A stretch of DNA of 29,679 nucleotides from Brevundimonas sp. UBA7534 (GCF_002479325.1 NZ_DLMO01000016.1:1-29679), one strand, 5' to 3'; shown: positions 15,454 to 24,315, counted from the first letter of the stretch. The notes: a model not told the origin generated them from the letters alone. Translations and numbers: made by a program.

Positions 15454-16617
15454 TCAGAACAGGCCGGAGCCCTTGGGCAGTTCGTTGTAGCGGTGCACCC
15501 GCATCGACAGCACGAAGGCGAAGCCGATCATCACCGTCATCATCGACGATCCGCCATAGGACAGCAGCGGCATGGGCACGCCGACGACGGGCGCCAGACC
15601 CATCACCATCGCTCCGTTGATCATCACGAACAGGGCGAAGAAGGCGGTCATGCCCGCCGCGCCGATGCGTCCGAAATGGCTGTGGGCCAGCGAGGCGATC
15701 CGCAGGGCGATGATGATGATCCCCGCATAGCACAGCAGCAGGAAGCACGAGCCGACGAAGCCGAACTCCTCGGCCACGGTCGAGAAGATGAAGTCCGTGT
15801 GGCGTTCGGGCAGGAACTCCAGCTGGCTCTGGCTGCCCAGGCCATAGCCCTTGCCCAGGATGCCCCCCGAGCCCAGGGCGATCTTGGACTGGATAATGTT
15901 GTAGCCGGTCCCGCTGGGGTCGGCCTCGGGATTCAGGAAGGTCAGGATTCGGTTGCGCTGATAATCGTGCATCCCGAACATCACGAAAGGCGGCACGATG
16001 GCGATAGCGGCGGCGGCGAGCACGCCAATGATGCGCCAGCTCAACCCCGCCATGAACATGACCACAGCCCCGGTCAGGCCGATGATCATGGCGGACCCGA
16101 GGTCGGGCTGTTTGGCCACCAGGACGAAGGGCACGCCGATCATGGCGGCCGGAATGATTAGCTTCCAGCTCCAGCGCGCCTCCTGGGCGGAATGGTTGTG
16201 GTACCAGCGCGCCAGGGCCAGCACCAAGCCCAGCTTGATGAACTCGGCGGGCTGAATGCGGATGAACCCCAGGTTAAGCCAGTTCTTCGCGCCCGCCCCG
16301 ACGGGCTCGTATCCCAGCGGCGTGAACTCGATCAGCAGCACCAGAAACAGAAGAACGCCGTACAGCGGATAGGCGGCGCGGAACCACCAGCGCGGATTGA
16401 CCAGCGCCAACGCCAGCATGACGCACAGCATCCCCCCGAACCGGATCAGCTGATTGAGCGCCCACGGCTCCCAGGAGCCGCCCGCGATCGAATACAGCAT
16501 GGCGATGCCCGAACCGGCGATGACGCCGATCAGGCCGACCAGACGCCAGTCGATCTCGGCGATCTTGCTGGACAGCCGTTCGCGTTGGCCTGGCCGCGTC
16601 AGGGCCGACGCCGTCAT
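15454..16617 (-). CDS. rodA: SEDS peptidoglycan glycosyltransferase RodA
   Basis: A 387-residue SEDS-family protein with about ten membrane helices. Characteristic segments are WEPWALNQLIRFG near the N-terminus, FIRIQPAEFIKLGLVLALA, ATIMKQPDLGS-like VAKQPDLGSAM, and the long periplasmic loop region GTGYNIIQSKIALGSGGILG with QLEFLPERHTDFIFS. These are the RodA/FtsW signatures; the cluster context identifies RodA rather than FtsW. RodA polymerises glycan strands from lipid II during elongation, paired with PBP2. It overlaps mrdA by 4 bases (ATGA) and is the last gene of the cluster. Confidence 0.96.
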   Translation of the reverse strand: MTASALTRPGQRERLSSKIAEIDWRLVGLIGVIAGSGIAMLYSIAGGSWEPWALNQLIRFGGMLCVMLALALVNPRWWFRAAYPLYGVLLFLVLLIEFTPLGYEPVGAGAKNWLNLGFIRIQPAEFIKLGLVLALARWYHNHSAQEARWSWKLIIPAAMIGVPFVLVAKQPDLGSAMIIGLTGAVVMFMAGLSWRIIGVLAAAAIAIVPPFVMFGMHDYQRNRILTFLNPEADPSGTGYNIIQSKIALGSGGILGKGYGLGSQSQLEFLPERHTDFIFSTVAEEFGFVGSCFLLLCYAGIIIIALRIASLAHSHFGRIGAAGMTAFFALFVMINGAMVMGLAPVVGVPMPLLSYGGSSMMTVMIGFAFVLSMRVHRYNELPKGSGLF

Positions 16618-18641
16618 CGCGGATCCTCGGAATAGTAGGGGCGCGGCCCGGTGCGCGGCGCGCGTGCGCGCGGCGCGGGCTCGGGTTCGGCGATCTCTGG
16701 CGGCGGCGGCGCGGCGCCGGCGACGATGTCGTCGTCGGCCGGGCCCGTGGGTTCAGGCGGCGGCGGACGCTCGATCCGCGCGCGCATGTCGGGATCCTTC
16801 AGCAGGACGGTCCGCATCACTTCCCGGGCGCGCGGCGCGCCCGCCGTCGCCCCGCCCTTGCCGCCGTGCTCGATGATCACCGCCACCGCGTAGCGCGGCT
16901 CGTCGATCGGCGCGAAGGCCACAAACAGATTGTGGTCCTTCAGCGCCCAGATGTCGCTCTTGCGCGGACCAGAGCCATAGTCGCGCGACTGGGCCGTGCC
17001 GGTCTTGCCGGCCATCTGCAGGTCGCCGAGGCCCAGCTGGCTCTGACGATAGGCGGTGCCTGACCGGTCGTTGGCCACCGCGATCATGCCGCCACGAACC
17101 AATTGCAGATGCTCGGGCTTGAACGGCAGGTCGGGCGCCTCGGCGCCGCTAGGGCGATCGACCCCGCCGACCGACTTGATGAGGCGGGGCTGCAGCGCCT
17201 TCTTGGCGTTGGCCAGGCGCGACGTCATGACCGCCAACTGCAGGGCGTTGACGGTGATCGCCCCCTGCCCGATCGCGACCGAGGTGGTTTCGCCCGGATG
17301 CCAGACGGGATCTCGCGGGAAGGTGCGCGCCTTCCATTCCGTGCTCGGCAGCAGGCCCTTCTTCTGGTTGGCGATGCCGATGTCGAACGTGTGCTCGAAG
17401 CCCAGTTCGCGCGCCGTGTCGCGGATGCGGTCGACGCCGGCCCGGTTGCACATGGCGTAGAAGTAGACGTCGCACGAGTTCTTGATGGCGTCGTGCATGT
17501 TCTGCGCGCCGTGCCGGCCCCAGCAGCGCTGGACCCGGTTGCCGGTGCGCCACGAGCCGTTGCACACCACCTTGATCGTGGGGTCGACACCCGCGGCCAG
17601 CAGCGCCAGCGCCGTCGTCGGCTTGAAGGTGGATCCCGGCGGGAAGGTGCCCCCCAGCGCCTTGTCCAGCAACGGCTTGCGTTCATAGTCGGCCAGGGCG
17701 CGATAGATGCGCGTGGGCACGCCGCTGACGAACAGATTGGGATCGAACGACGGCGACGACACCATGCACAGGATATCGCCGTTGCGAACGTCCATCACCA
17801 CGCACGAGCCGGACTCGTCGCCCATGACTTCCAGCGCGCGGTTCTGCACATCGGCGTCCAGGGTCAGAACGACCTCCGCGCCCGGCACGGCGGGGCGCGA
17901 TCCGCCCACATCCTCGGCCACCACGCGTCCGCGCGCGTCGACCTCGACCCGATTGCCGCCGGCGACCCCGCGCAGATCTTCGTCCAGCGCCTTCTCGACG
18001 CCCTGCTTGCCGATGCGGAAAGCCGGATTGAACAGCATTTCCGGCGGGTCCTTGCCCGCATCCCGGATCGCCTTGACGTCGCGGTCCGACACCTTGGCCA
18101 CGTAGCCGACCACGTGGGCGAAGGCGCCGCCGAACGGGTAGTATCGCGCCTCGTTCATGTCGACCATCACGCCGGGCAACTCGTTGGCGTACTGGTTGAC
18201 CTTGGCGAACTCTTCCCAGCTGAGGTCGGACTTCACCGGCACCGGCATGAATTTGCGGGCCGCATTGACGTCGCGAATGATGGCGCGGCGGCGATCCATC
18301 GTGTCCGGCAGCAGCCGGCCCAGCAGATCCAGCGTCTGGTCCAGATCCTTGGTCTCGTCGCGCACGATCAGCACGCGGAAGCTGGGCCGATTGCCGGCCA
18401 CCACCACGCCGTTCCGGTCCTTGATCAGGCCGCGCGGGGGCGGCACCAGGCGGAAGTTGAACTGGTTCTGCGTCGCCAGGGTCGCATATTCCTGCGCCTG
18501 CACGACTTGGAGCTGACCCAGTCGCCCGACCAGCGCGGTGACGCCCAGCACCGTCAGTCCCCCAATGACGAAGGTCCGTCGCAGGAACGACCCCTGCCGC
18601 TCGTTGGCGTCGGCGAAGAAGATGGACGGCTCGCTGCTCAT
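16614..18641 (-). CDS. mrdA: penicillin-binding protein 2 (elongasome transpeptidase)
   Basis: A 675-residue class B penicillin-binding protein: a short cytoplasmic tail, one membrane anchor (residues 22-40), the pedestal domain beginning with RLVPPPRGLIKDRNG, and the transpeptidase domain. Active-site motifs are S337-T-F-K340, S389-C-D391 (the SxD form usual in PBP2) and K546-T-G548. It cross-links peptidoglycan with RodA in the periplasm. The last 55 or so residues form a Pro/Glu/Ala-rich tail (IERPPPPEPTG, then PPPPEIAEPEPAPRARAP) that is likely unstructured. It overlaps mreD upstream and rodA downstream by 4 bases each, indicating translational coupling. Confidence 0.96.
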   Translation of the reverse strand: MSSEPSIFFADANERQGSFLRRTFVIGGLTVLGVTALVGRLGQLQVVQAQEYATLATQNQFNFRLVPPPRGLIKDRNGVVVAGNRPSFRVLIVRDETKDLDQTLDLLGRLLPDTMDRRRAIIRDVNAARKFMPVPVKSDLSWEEFAKVNQYANELPGVMVDMNEARYYPFGGAFAHVVGYVAKVSDRDVKAIRDAGKDPPEMLFNPAFRIGKQGVEKALDEDLRGVAGGNRVEVDARGRVVAEDVGGSRPAVPGAEVVLTLDADVQNRALEVMGDESGSCVVMDVRNGDILCMVSSPSFDPNLFVSGVPTRIYRALADYERKPLLDKALGGTFPPGSTFKPTTALALLAAGVDPTIKVVCNGSWRTGNRVQRCWGRHGAQNMHDAIKNSCDVYFYAMCNRAGVDRIRDTARELGFEHTFDIGIANQKKGLLPSTEWKARTFPRDPVWHPGETTSVAIGQGAITVNALQLAVMTSRLANAKKALQPRLIKSVGGVDRPSGAEAPDLPFKPEHLQLVRGGMIAVANDRSGTAYRQSQLGLGDLQMAGKTGTAQSRDYGSGPRKSDIWALKDHNLFVAFAPIDEPRYAVAVIIEHGGKGGATAGAPRAREVMRTVLLKDPDMRARIERPPPPEPTGPADDDIVAGAAPPPPEIAEPEPAPRARAPRTGPRPYYSEDPR

Positions 18642-19156
18642 CGGAACCTCGTATCGCCGTCGTCGAACCGTTCGATCAGCCAGTGGGCCGCAGGATACAG
18701 CAGCAGGGTCGGCAAGACCTGGCCCAGCACGGGCAGGATGGCGGGCGGGTTGGCGGCGCGCAGGGCCACGATGACATAGGCCAGGACGAAGGCCGCGACC
18801 ACACAGACCAGATACCAGGCGAACCGCACCAGCCCCTCATGCCCCGCCAGCAGGCTGCGCGAGGCCAGCACCGCTCCGTACACGCTCATCAGGCACAGAG
18901 GCCACAGGCCCAGCGGGCCGTTCCAGAAGAGATCCAGGAACAGGCCCAGAGCGAATAGCATCGCCGCGCCCAGCATTGACGGCCGGATCAGGGGCCAGGC
19001 GAACGCCAGGACCATCGGGATCACCGGCTCGGGCAATCTCAGGCCGAACAGCTCGGCCGGGGTGGCGAGTATGACGGTGGCGGCGATGGCCGCGAGGGCC
19101 GGATAGATTATCCACTGCAGGGGCCCGACCACGCGGACCGCGGCGGGGCGTCTCAC
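18638..19156 (-). CDS. mreD: rod-shape determining protein MreD
   Basis: A 172-residue, very hydrophobic protein with about five membrane helices, fitting MreD in size and position. Stretches such as RPSMLGAAMLFALGLFLDLF and GPLGLWPLCLMSVYG match the family's conserved central region. The GTG start at 19156 overlaps the mreC stop as GTGA. MreD links MreC to the PBP2-RodA synthase in the inner membrane. Sequence conservation in this family is low, so the call rests strongly on its place between mreC and mrdA. Confidence 0.92.
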   Translation of the reverse strand: MRRPAAVRVVGPLQWIIYPALAAIAATVILATPAELFGLRLPEPVIPMVLAFAWPLIRPSMLGAAMLFALGLFLDLFWNGPLGLWPLCLMSVYGAVLASRSLLAGHEGLVRFAWYLVCVVAAFVLAYVIVALRAANPPAILPVLGQVLPTLLLYPAAHWLIERFDDGDTRFR

Positions 19157-20370
19157 GTCTCGTCCTCCGCATCCGGCCGAGCGGGCGTCGCGGCGGCGGG
19201 GGCCGTCTGCGTCGGGGCTTGGGCCTGCCCCTGCGGTTGGGCCTGGGGCCTGGGCTGGGTCGTCCGTCCCTGCGCCGGAGCCGGCGCGGCCGGTCGAGGC
19301 TGAGCAGGCGGCGGGGTTTGCGCCTGTTGAGCCTGCTGGGCGGCGCGGATGCGCTCCGCCTGTTCCGCCTGGGCCAAGGCGACGCGGGTGCGCTCGGCCT
19401 GGGCCTCGGCCTCCGCGCGGCGGCGGGCGGCGACGTCGGCGATCCGGGCGGCCTGTTCGGGCGTCGGCTCCGGCGCGGTTGTCAGGCCGGCCAGGGGCGG
19501 TGCGTTGAGCGCCTCGGGGCTGATCAACTGGGCGAAGTTCTGGAACAGAAGGATGCGGACATAGTCGATCGGGCCGCGATCGCTGAACAGCTTGACGCGC
19601 CAGGCGCCGTCCACGCCCCGCGCCACGACCCCCACCGGCAGGCCGCGCGGCACCCCGCCGCCATCGCCCGACGACAGCACCCGGTCGCCCGGCTGCAGCG
19701 CGCCCGCGCCGCGCACATAGTCCAGACGCGGATTTTCGCCGCCGTCGCCGACCAGCATGGCGCGCGCGTCCGTCCGTTCGATCAGCACCGGCACGCGCGA
19801 GGCCACGTCGGTCAGCAGGACCATGCGGCTGACGCCTCCGGTCACGCCGGTGACACGTCCGGCCAGGCCGAATTCGTTCATCACGGGATTGCCGATCCGC
19901 ACGCCCTTGGCCTCGCCCGCGTCGAGCAGACGCGCCCGATTGAACGGACCCCGCACGTCCGAGATGGCGCGCGCCGTCACCATCGGCATCGGCGGTTCGG
20001 TCCGCAGGGCCATCATGGCCTCATAGCGGCTGTTGACGTTCTTCAGCGCGATAGCTTCATCGCGCCAGGCGCGCAGATCCTCGATCTCGGCCTTCAGCCG
20101 GCGGTTCTCGGAGACGGCGAAGAAATAGCCGCCGATGTAGTCGCCGACCGCCCCGACCCAGCGCACCGGCGCGGACAGAACGCCGCCCACCGGCGCCGCG
20201 ACGGCCTCGGCGCCGCCTCGCAGCGCGCCGTAACTCGACACGCCGTCATCGGAGCGCCGGTCTGTGACAAGCAGCAGCACGGCGCCCACTAGGGCCACGA
20301 CAACCACGACGGCCGCCGTCCACGTCAGCGGGACCTTGAGGTTCTCGAAAGGGCCGTCGCGAAACGCCAC
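19153..20370 (-). CDS. mreC: rod-shape determining protein MreC
   Basis: A 405-residue bitopic protein: a short basic N-terminus, one membrane helix (about residues 16-36), a coiled-coil around 85-115 (SENRRLKAEIEDLRAWRDEA), then the two beta-barrel domains with GPFNRARLLDAGEAKGVRIG, GLAGRVTGV and GDRVLSSGDGG. MreC organises the periplasmic side of the elongasome and activates PBP2. The C-terminal 100 or so residues are an extra region: an Ala/Glu/Arg helix followed by a Pro/Gln/Ala-rich low-complexity tail ending DAEDET. It starts at GTG 20370 behind a GGTAGG sequence and overlaps mreD. It lies 124 bases from mreB, the only real gap in the cluster. Confidence 0.95.
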   Translation of the reverse strand: MAFRDGPFENLKVPLTWTAAVVVVVALVGAVLLLVTDRRSDDGVSSYGALRGGAEAVAAPVGGVLSAPVRWVGAVGDYIGGYFFAVSENRRLKAEIEDLRAWRDEAIALKNVNSRYEAMMALRTEPPMPMVTARAISDVRGPFNRARLLDAGEAKGVRIGNPVMNEFGLAGRVTGVTGGVSRMVLLTDVASRVPVLIERTDARAMLVGDGGENPRLDYVRGAGALQPGDRVLSSGDGGGVPRGLPVGVVARGVDGAWRVKLFSDRGPIDYVRILLFQNFAQLISPEALNAPPLAGLTTAPEPTPEQAARIADVAARRRAEAEAQAERTRVALAQAEQAERIRAAQQAQQAQTPPPAQPRPAAPAPAQGRTTQPRPQAQPQGQAQAPTQTAPAAATPARPDAEDET

Positions 20371-20437
20371 GGGCGACCTACCAATCAGGAAAATGGAATC
20401 GGTGGACGCCTTCCACCGCCGGAGGTCAGGCTATCGC

Positions 20438-20465
20438 AAAATCGCGGCGGGAATAAAACCGCGAT
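20438..20465 (-). terminator. possible weak terminator/attenuator between mreB and mreC
   Basis: On the minus strand ATCGCGG (20465-20459) pairs with CCGCGAT (20447-20441), with an 11-base loop, followed by TTT and then TGCG. The stem is 7 bp and the T-run short. Partial termination would give more MreB than MreCD-PBP2-RodA, but this is inference. Confidence 0.3.
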
Positions 20466-20494
20466 CACGAAGGCCTTATCGGGACTGCGCGACC

Positions 20495-21535
20495 TCAGAA
20501 GGCCGCGTCGAGCACGCCCTTCATCCAACGCGGATGCTCCAGAACGCGGCCGCAACCCACGGCGACGCACGACAACGGATCGTCGGCCACCGAGACCGGC
20601 AGGCCGGTGTGGTCGCGGATCTCGACGTCCAGGCCGCGCAGCAAGGCGCCGCCGCCGGTCAGCATGATGCCCTTGTCGGCGATGTCGGCGGCCAGTTCAG
20701 GCGGCGTCGCCTCCAGCGCGACCTTCACGGCCTCTATGATCTGCGTCACCGGCTCGGCCAGAGCTTCCGCCGCCTGACGTTCCGAGATGCGCACCTCGCG
20801 CGGCACGCCCTGCATCAGGTCGCGGCCCTTGACCTCGATCGACAGGCCTTCGCCGTCGGCCGGGATGCGGGCGGTGCCGATGTCCTTCTTGATGCGTTCG
20901 GCGGTCGTCTCGCCGATCAGCAGGTTATGGTTGCGGCGCATGTAGCTGATGATGCTGTCGTCCATCTTGTCGCCGCCGACGCGGACGGAGCGCGAATAGA
21001 CGATGCCCGACAGCGACAGGACGGCGACTTCCGTCGTGCCGCCACCGATGTCGACGACCATCGAGCCGGTCGGCTCGTGGATCGGCAGGCCGGCGCCGAT
21101 CGCGGCCGCCATCGGCTCGTCGATCAGGCCAACGCGGCGCGCGCCGGCGTTCAGGCAGCTGTCGTTGATGGCGCGACGTTCGACCGCCGTGGCGCCCGAG
21201 GGGACGCAGACGATGATCTTGGGGTTCACGAAGCCCTTGCGGTTATGCACCTTGCGGATGAAGTGCTTGATCATCTCCTCGGCGACTTCGAAGTCGGCGA
21301 TGACCCCGTCACGCATCGGGCGGATGGCTTCCATGTGTCCGGGCGTCCGACCCAGCATCTGCTTGGCCTCTATGCCCACGGCGTGCACGATCTTGCGCCC
21401 GCCCACGTTTCTCAGCGCCACGACCGACGGCTCGTTCAGCACGATGCCCTTGCCCTTCTGGTAGATCAGGGTGTTGGCGGTGCCCAGGTCCATCGCGATG
21501 TCGTTGGAGATCGCGCCGAAAAGGGAAAAGCTCAT
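20495..21535 (-). CDS. mreB: rod-shape determining actin homologue MreB
   Basis: A 346-residue bacterial actin, the normal length. I choose ATG 21535 (MSFSLFGAISNDIAMDLGTA), the family start; the frame is open further upstream but without MreB-like sequence. The actin-fold ATP motifs are phosphate 1 at D16-LGTANT, connect/phosphate 2 region at D162-IGGGTTEV, VGLIDEPMAAAIG (138-147), and the adenosine motif LTGGGALLRGL near the end. MreB forms membrane-bound filaments that guide the MreCD-PBP2-RodA synthase. It heads the cluster in the same order as in Caulobacter. The 206 bases upstream, to the hemerythrin-like gene, show no clear promoter by eye; a CCCAC-AC-GTGGG inverted repeat occurs there. 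Confidence 0.97.
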   Translation of the reverse strand: MSFSLFGAISNDIAMDLGTANTLIYQKGKGIVLNEPSVVALRNVGGRKIVHAVGIEAKQMLGRTPGHMEAIRPMRDGVIADFEVAEEMIKHFIRKVHNRKGFVNPKIIVCVPSGATAVERRAINDSCLNAGARRVGLIDEPMAAAIGAGLPIHEPTGSMVVDIGGGTTEVAVLSLSGIVYSRSVRVGGDKMDDSIISYMRRNHNLLIGETTAERIKKDIGTARIPADGEGLSIEVKGRDLMQGVPREVRISERQAAEALAEPVTQIIEAVKVALEATPPELAADIADKGIMLTGGGALLRGLDVEIRDHTGLPVSVADDPLSCVAVGCGRVLEHPRWMKGVLDAAF

Positions 21536-21741
21536 GGGAAAGGATACCGTTTGTGTTGGGCCGAGGGCGTCTTCGTTCGCAGTCGACCTGGCGACGCCCA
21601 CACGTGGGGGATCCCCTTCCCCGTCCGCGTCCTGATCGTCTTCGCCACGCCTACCGGAAGCCCGTTTGCCCGCATGCGTCCCCAATGGCAAGCCCCGATA
21701 GCAGGCTCGCCAGCTTGGCGGTTCACGGCTTCGCGAGGGCG

Positions 21742-22170
21742 TCAGGCGGGCCGGTTCTCCGGGCCCTGCGCAAGCGGGTAGAGCTGACGCTCTTCGCGCT
21801 CCACCCGCCCCGCCAGGGCCTCGACCAGATTGCGGGTCGCGCAGGCGAAGCGCGCTGGCGACGCCGCAATGGTCTCCGTTCGCCAGGCGGATCGGTACGC
21901 CGCCCAGACTTGGGCGATGCCCCCCATTTCCTCGATGCAGTCCTGGGCCAGGCCTCGAGTCGCCGGATCTTCGCTGTCGCTCAGGGCCGGCATGACAGTG
22001 CGATCTTCCAACTCCAGGTGAGCGCACAACACGCGGTCCAACCGCTCAAGCAAGGCGCGCGCCTCGATTGCGTCGTCGCGCGTGCGAAGCGTGTCGCCCA
22101 GTCCAGTCAGGTCGCTCGCCAGACGTATGATCACCTGATGCTGATTGTAGAGTGTGCGAAAATCCAGCAT
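21742..22170 (-). CDS. hemerythrin HHE domain-like protein with incomplete ligand set
   Basis: A 142-residue protein predicted as a four-helix bundle. The ATG at 22170 has GGGAG 6 bases upstream. H11 (YNQHQVI), H51 and E55 (CAHLELEDR) and E126/E127 before LYP match hemerythrin HHE ligands. However the helix 4 position normally held by His in HIxxEExxLYP is R122 (RVEREERQLYP), and the helix 3 His is not evident. Cys49, Cys78 and Cys110 are present. Hemerythrins bind a di-iron centre and oxygen or nitric oxide; this one may bind metal differently or not at all. It lies in tandem after a TVP38-like gene and before mreB on the same strand. Confidence 0.7.
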   Translation of the reverse strand: MLDFRTLYNQHQVIIRLASDLTGLGDTLRTRDDAIEARALLERLDRVLCAHLELEDRTVMPALSDSEDPATRGLAQDCIEEMGGIAQVWAAYRSAWRTETIAASPARFACATRNLVEALAGRVEREERQLYPLAQGPENRPA

Positions 22171-22247
22171 GAACTGCTCCCTTCGCTCTCAGGTTGCAAC
22201 GTCCACTGTGAACAGCGAATAAACCAACGACTAAGCGGTTATCCGGA

Positions 22248-22979
22248 TCAGTCGCCGCGCGCGGACTCGCGCCGTCGCACCACTTCGCGCACCGCCAGCA
22301 TCAGCCCCAGCCATGCCAGGGCCACCCCGGCCAGTATGGCCGAGGTCCACACGCCGTCGCCGCTGACGGCCGTCATGAAGGAGCCGCCGAAGAAGGCCAC
22401 CAGCGCCGTCTTCGGCAGCACGCCAAGCGCGCAGCCGGCCAGGAACAGCGGAAACGAGGCCCTCGCGGCGCCGAACGCCATGTTGACCACGATAAAGGGC
22501 GCCGAGGGGACGTTGCGGATCATGAAGCTGGCGTAAAAGGCGTTCTTGCCGACGAACCGGGTCAGCCGCCCGACCGTGCGCCCGCCATGCCGTTCCAGCA
22601 GCCGGGCCGTCGGCCCCCGCCCCAACCAGTAGGTCACGCCGGCCGAGGCGATCGTCGCGATCCAGCTGTAGAGAAAGCCGTACCACGGCCCGAACGCCAC
22701 CACGCAGGCGGCGATCAGGATGAATTGCGGCGCCCCGAAGACGGCGGCCAGGGTGAAGACGATCACGGCGGCGGGCAAACCCCAGGGCCCATGCCGGAAC
22801 CCGCCCAGCCAGGCTTCCAGCCGAGCCTCCGCATCGAGGCCCAACTGGCTCTTGCCCACGGCGAACAGGGCGATCATCGCCCCCAGCAGCAGGGCGGTCG
22901 CCAGCACCGCGCGCCAGCGCCGGGCCTCCATGTTGGACAGAAAGTCGACGATCCACCGCATCGAGGCGCGCCATATCAC
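22248..22979 (-). CDS. TVP38/TMEM64 (DedA superfamily) membrane protein
   Basis: A 243-residue membrane protein with about six hydrophobic segments. The SNARE-associated/VTT domain is recognisable: AAVFGAPQFILIAACVVAFG, then YSWIATIASAGVTYWLGRG, FMIRNVPSAPFIVVNMAFG and GCALGVLPKTALVAFFGGS. The family is implicated in lipid scrambling or flipping, but the function of this branch is not settled. The start is uncertain: GTG 22979 gives the longest form, ATG 22961 six residues later is equally plausible; neither has a strong Shine-Dalgarno. It is divergent from the aminotransferase gene. Confidence 0.85.
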   Translation of the reverse strand: MIWRASMRWIVDFLSNMEARRWRAVLATALLLGAMIALFAVGKSQLGLDAEARLEAWLGGFRHGPWGLPAAVIVFTLAAVFGAPQFILIAACVVAFGPWYGFLYSWIATIASAGVTYWLGRGPTARLLERHGGRTVGRLTRFVGKNAFYASFMIRNVPSAPFIVVNMAFGAARASFPLFLAGCALGVLPKTALVAFFGGSFMTAVSGDGVWTSAILAGVALAWLGLMLAVREVVRRRESARGD

Positions 22980-23009
22980 CCGATCCGCACATTAGCGAGC
23001 CGCCATCCA

Positions 23010-23038
23010 TTGTCCCGGCGGGCGACGCCGCGTAAGAA
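23010..23038 (+). promoter_or_regulatory. likely promoter of the aspartate aminotransferase gene
   Basis: TTGTCC (23010-23015) and TAAGAA (23033-23038) are separated by 17 bases and lie 45 bases before the ATG at 23083. Both elements match the sigma-70 consensus in four of six positions. GGGA just before the ATG is the probable ribosome binding site. Confidence 0.4.
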
Positions 23039-23082
23039 ACCGCGCCTCCCCGGCACGAAACTTCCAAATCGACGGGAAAATC

Positions 23083-24288
23083 ATGTCCAGCCTGCAATCC
23101 TCCGCCCTCGCCCGCGTCAAGCCGTCGGCCACCATCGCGGTGACCGCCCAGGCGCGGAAGCTGAAAGCCGAGGGTCGCGACGTGATCGGCCTGGGCGCCG
23201 GCGAGCCGGATTTCGACACGCCGGACAACATCAAGCAGGCGGCCATCGACGCCATCCAACGCGGTGAAACCAAGTACACCGACGCCGACGGCATGCCCGA
23301 GCTGAAGAAGGCGATCGTCGCCAAGTTCGCGCGCGAGAACGGCCTGGCCTATGACGTGTCGCAGATTCACGTCGCGCCGGGCGGCAAGCCGGTGATCTTC
23401 AACGCCCTGGTCGCCACCCTGAACCCGGGCGACGAGGTGATCGTGCCCGCGCCCTACTGGGTGTCCTATCCCGACATGGTGCTGCTGGCCGGCGGCGAGC
23501 CGGTCACGGTCGTCGGCGAAGAGAAGGACGGCTTCAAGCTGCTGCCCGCCGTGCTGGAAGCCGCCATCACCTCCAAGACCAAGTGGCTGATCCTGAACAG
23601 TCCGTCGAACCCCACCGGCGCCGCCTACACCCGCGCCGAACTGGAAGCCCTGGCCGAGGTGCTGCGTCGCCATCCCCACGTTTGGGTGCTGACCGACGAC
23701 ATGTACGAGCACCTCGTCTATGGCGACTTCGAATACACCACCATCGCCCAGGTCGCGCCGGACCTGATCGACCGCACCCTGACGGTCAACGGCGTGTCCA
23801 AGGCCTATGCGATGACCGGCTGGCGCATCGGTTATGCGGGCGGCCCCAAGCCGCTGATCGACCTGATGCGCAAGGTCGCCAGCCAGACGACCTCCAACCC
23901 CGCCAGCATCAGCCAGTGGGCGGCGGTCGAGGCGCTGAACGGACCCCAAGACTTCATCCCCGAACGCAAGGCCGCCTTCGAAAAGCGCCGCGACCTGGTG
24001 GTGTCGATGCTGAACCAGGCGACGGGCATCACCTGCGCCACGCCCGAGGGCGCCTTTTACGTCTATCCCTCCATCGCCGGCCTGATCGGCAAGACGACGG
24101 AGGGCGGCGTGGTCATCGACGGAGATTCCACCTTCGCCGCCGAACTGCTGAACGCCGAGGGCGTGGCGGTGGTCCAGGGCGAGGCCTTCGGCCTGTCGCC
24201 CTATTTCCGCATCAGCTACGCCACCTCCGACAGCATTCTGGAAGAGGCCTGCAGCCGCATCCAGCGCTTCGCGGCCTCGCTGCGCTGA
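23083..24288 (+). CDS. aspartate aminotransferase (class I/II, subgroup I-gamma)
   Basis: A 401-residue PLP-dependent aminotransferase of the short prokaryotic aspartate aminotransferase group common in alphaproteobacteria and Thermus. PLP binds K240 (NGVSKAYAMTGWRIGY). Other active-site residues are N176 in SPSNPTG, D205 or D206 and Y208 in LTDDMYEH, R248, and the substrate carboxylate-binding R376 in SPYFRISYA. It interconverts aspartate and 2-oxoglutarate with oxaloacetate and glutamate; members of this group sometimes also accept prephenate, which cannot be judged here. It is a single-gene unit with its own promoter candidate and terminator. The symbol aspC is often used but the protein is not orthologous to E. 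coli AspC, so I leave it blank. Confidence 0.94.
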   Translation: MSSLQSSALARVKPSATIAVTAQARKLKAEGRDVIGLGAGEPDFDTPDNIKQAAIDAIQRGETKYTDADGMPELKKAIVAKFARENGLAYDVSQIHVAPGGKPVIFNALVATLNPGDEVIVPAPYWVSYPDMVLLAGGEPVTVVGEEKDGFKLLPAVLEAAITSKTKWLILNSPSNPTGAAYTRAELEALAEVLRRHPHVWVLTDDMYEHLVYGDFEYTTIAQVAPDLIDRTLTVNGVSKAYAMTGWRIGYAGGPKPLIDLMRKVASQTTSNPASISQWAAVEALNGPQDFIPERKAAFEKRRDLVVSMLNQATGITCATPEGAFYVYPSIAGLIGKTTEGGVVIDGDSTFAAELLNAEGVAVVQGEAFGLSPYFRISYATSDSILEEACSRIQRFAASLR

Positions 24289-24315
24289 GGCGGGTCAACA
24301 GCCCTGAAAACAGAA

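Noticed and set aside
17103..18779. Long open frame opposite mrdA (558 codons)
   Set aside because: It is a shadow of PBP2, whose three active-site motifs are all in the minus-strand frame.
21536..22027. Upstream extension of the mreB frame over the hemerythrin-like gene
   Set aside because: It has no MreB homology and is Arg/Gly/Pro-rich shadow sequence; MSFSLFGAIS at 21535 is the normal MreB start.
22171..22247. Less GC-rich 77-base gap considered for a tRNA or small RNA
   Set aside because: It is too short for a complete tRNA with flanks and shows no cloverleaf arms or terminator.
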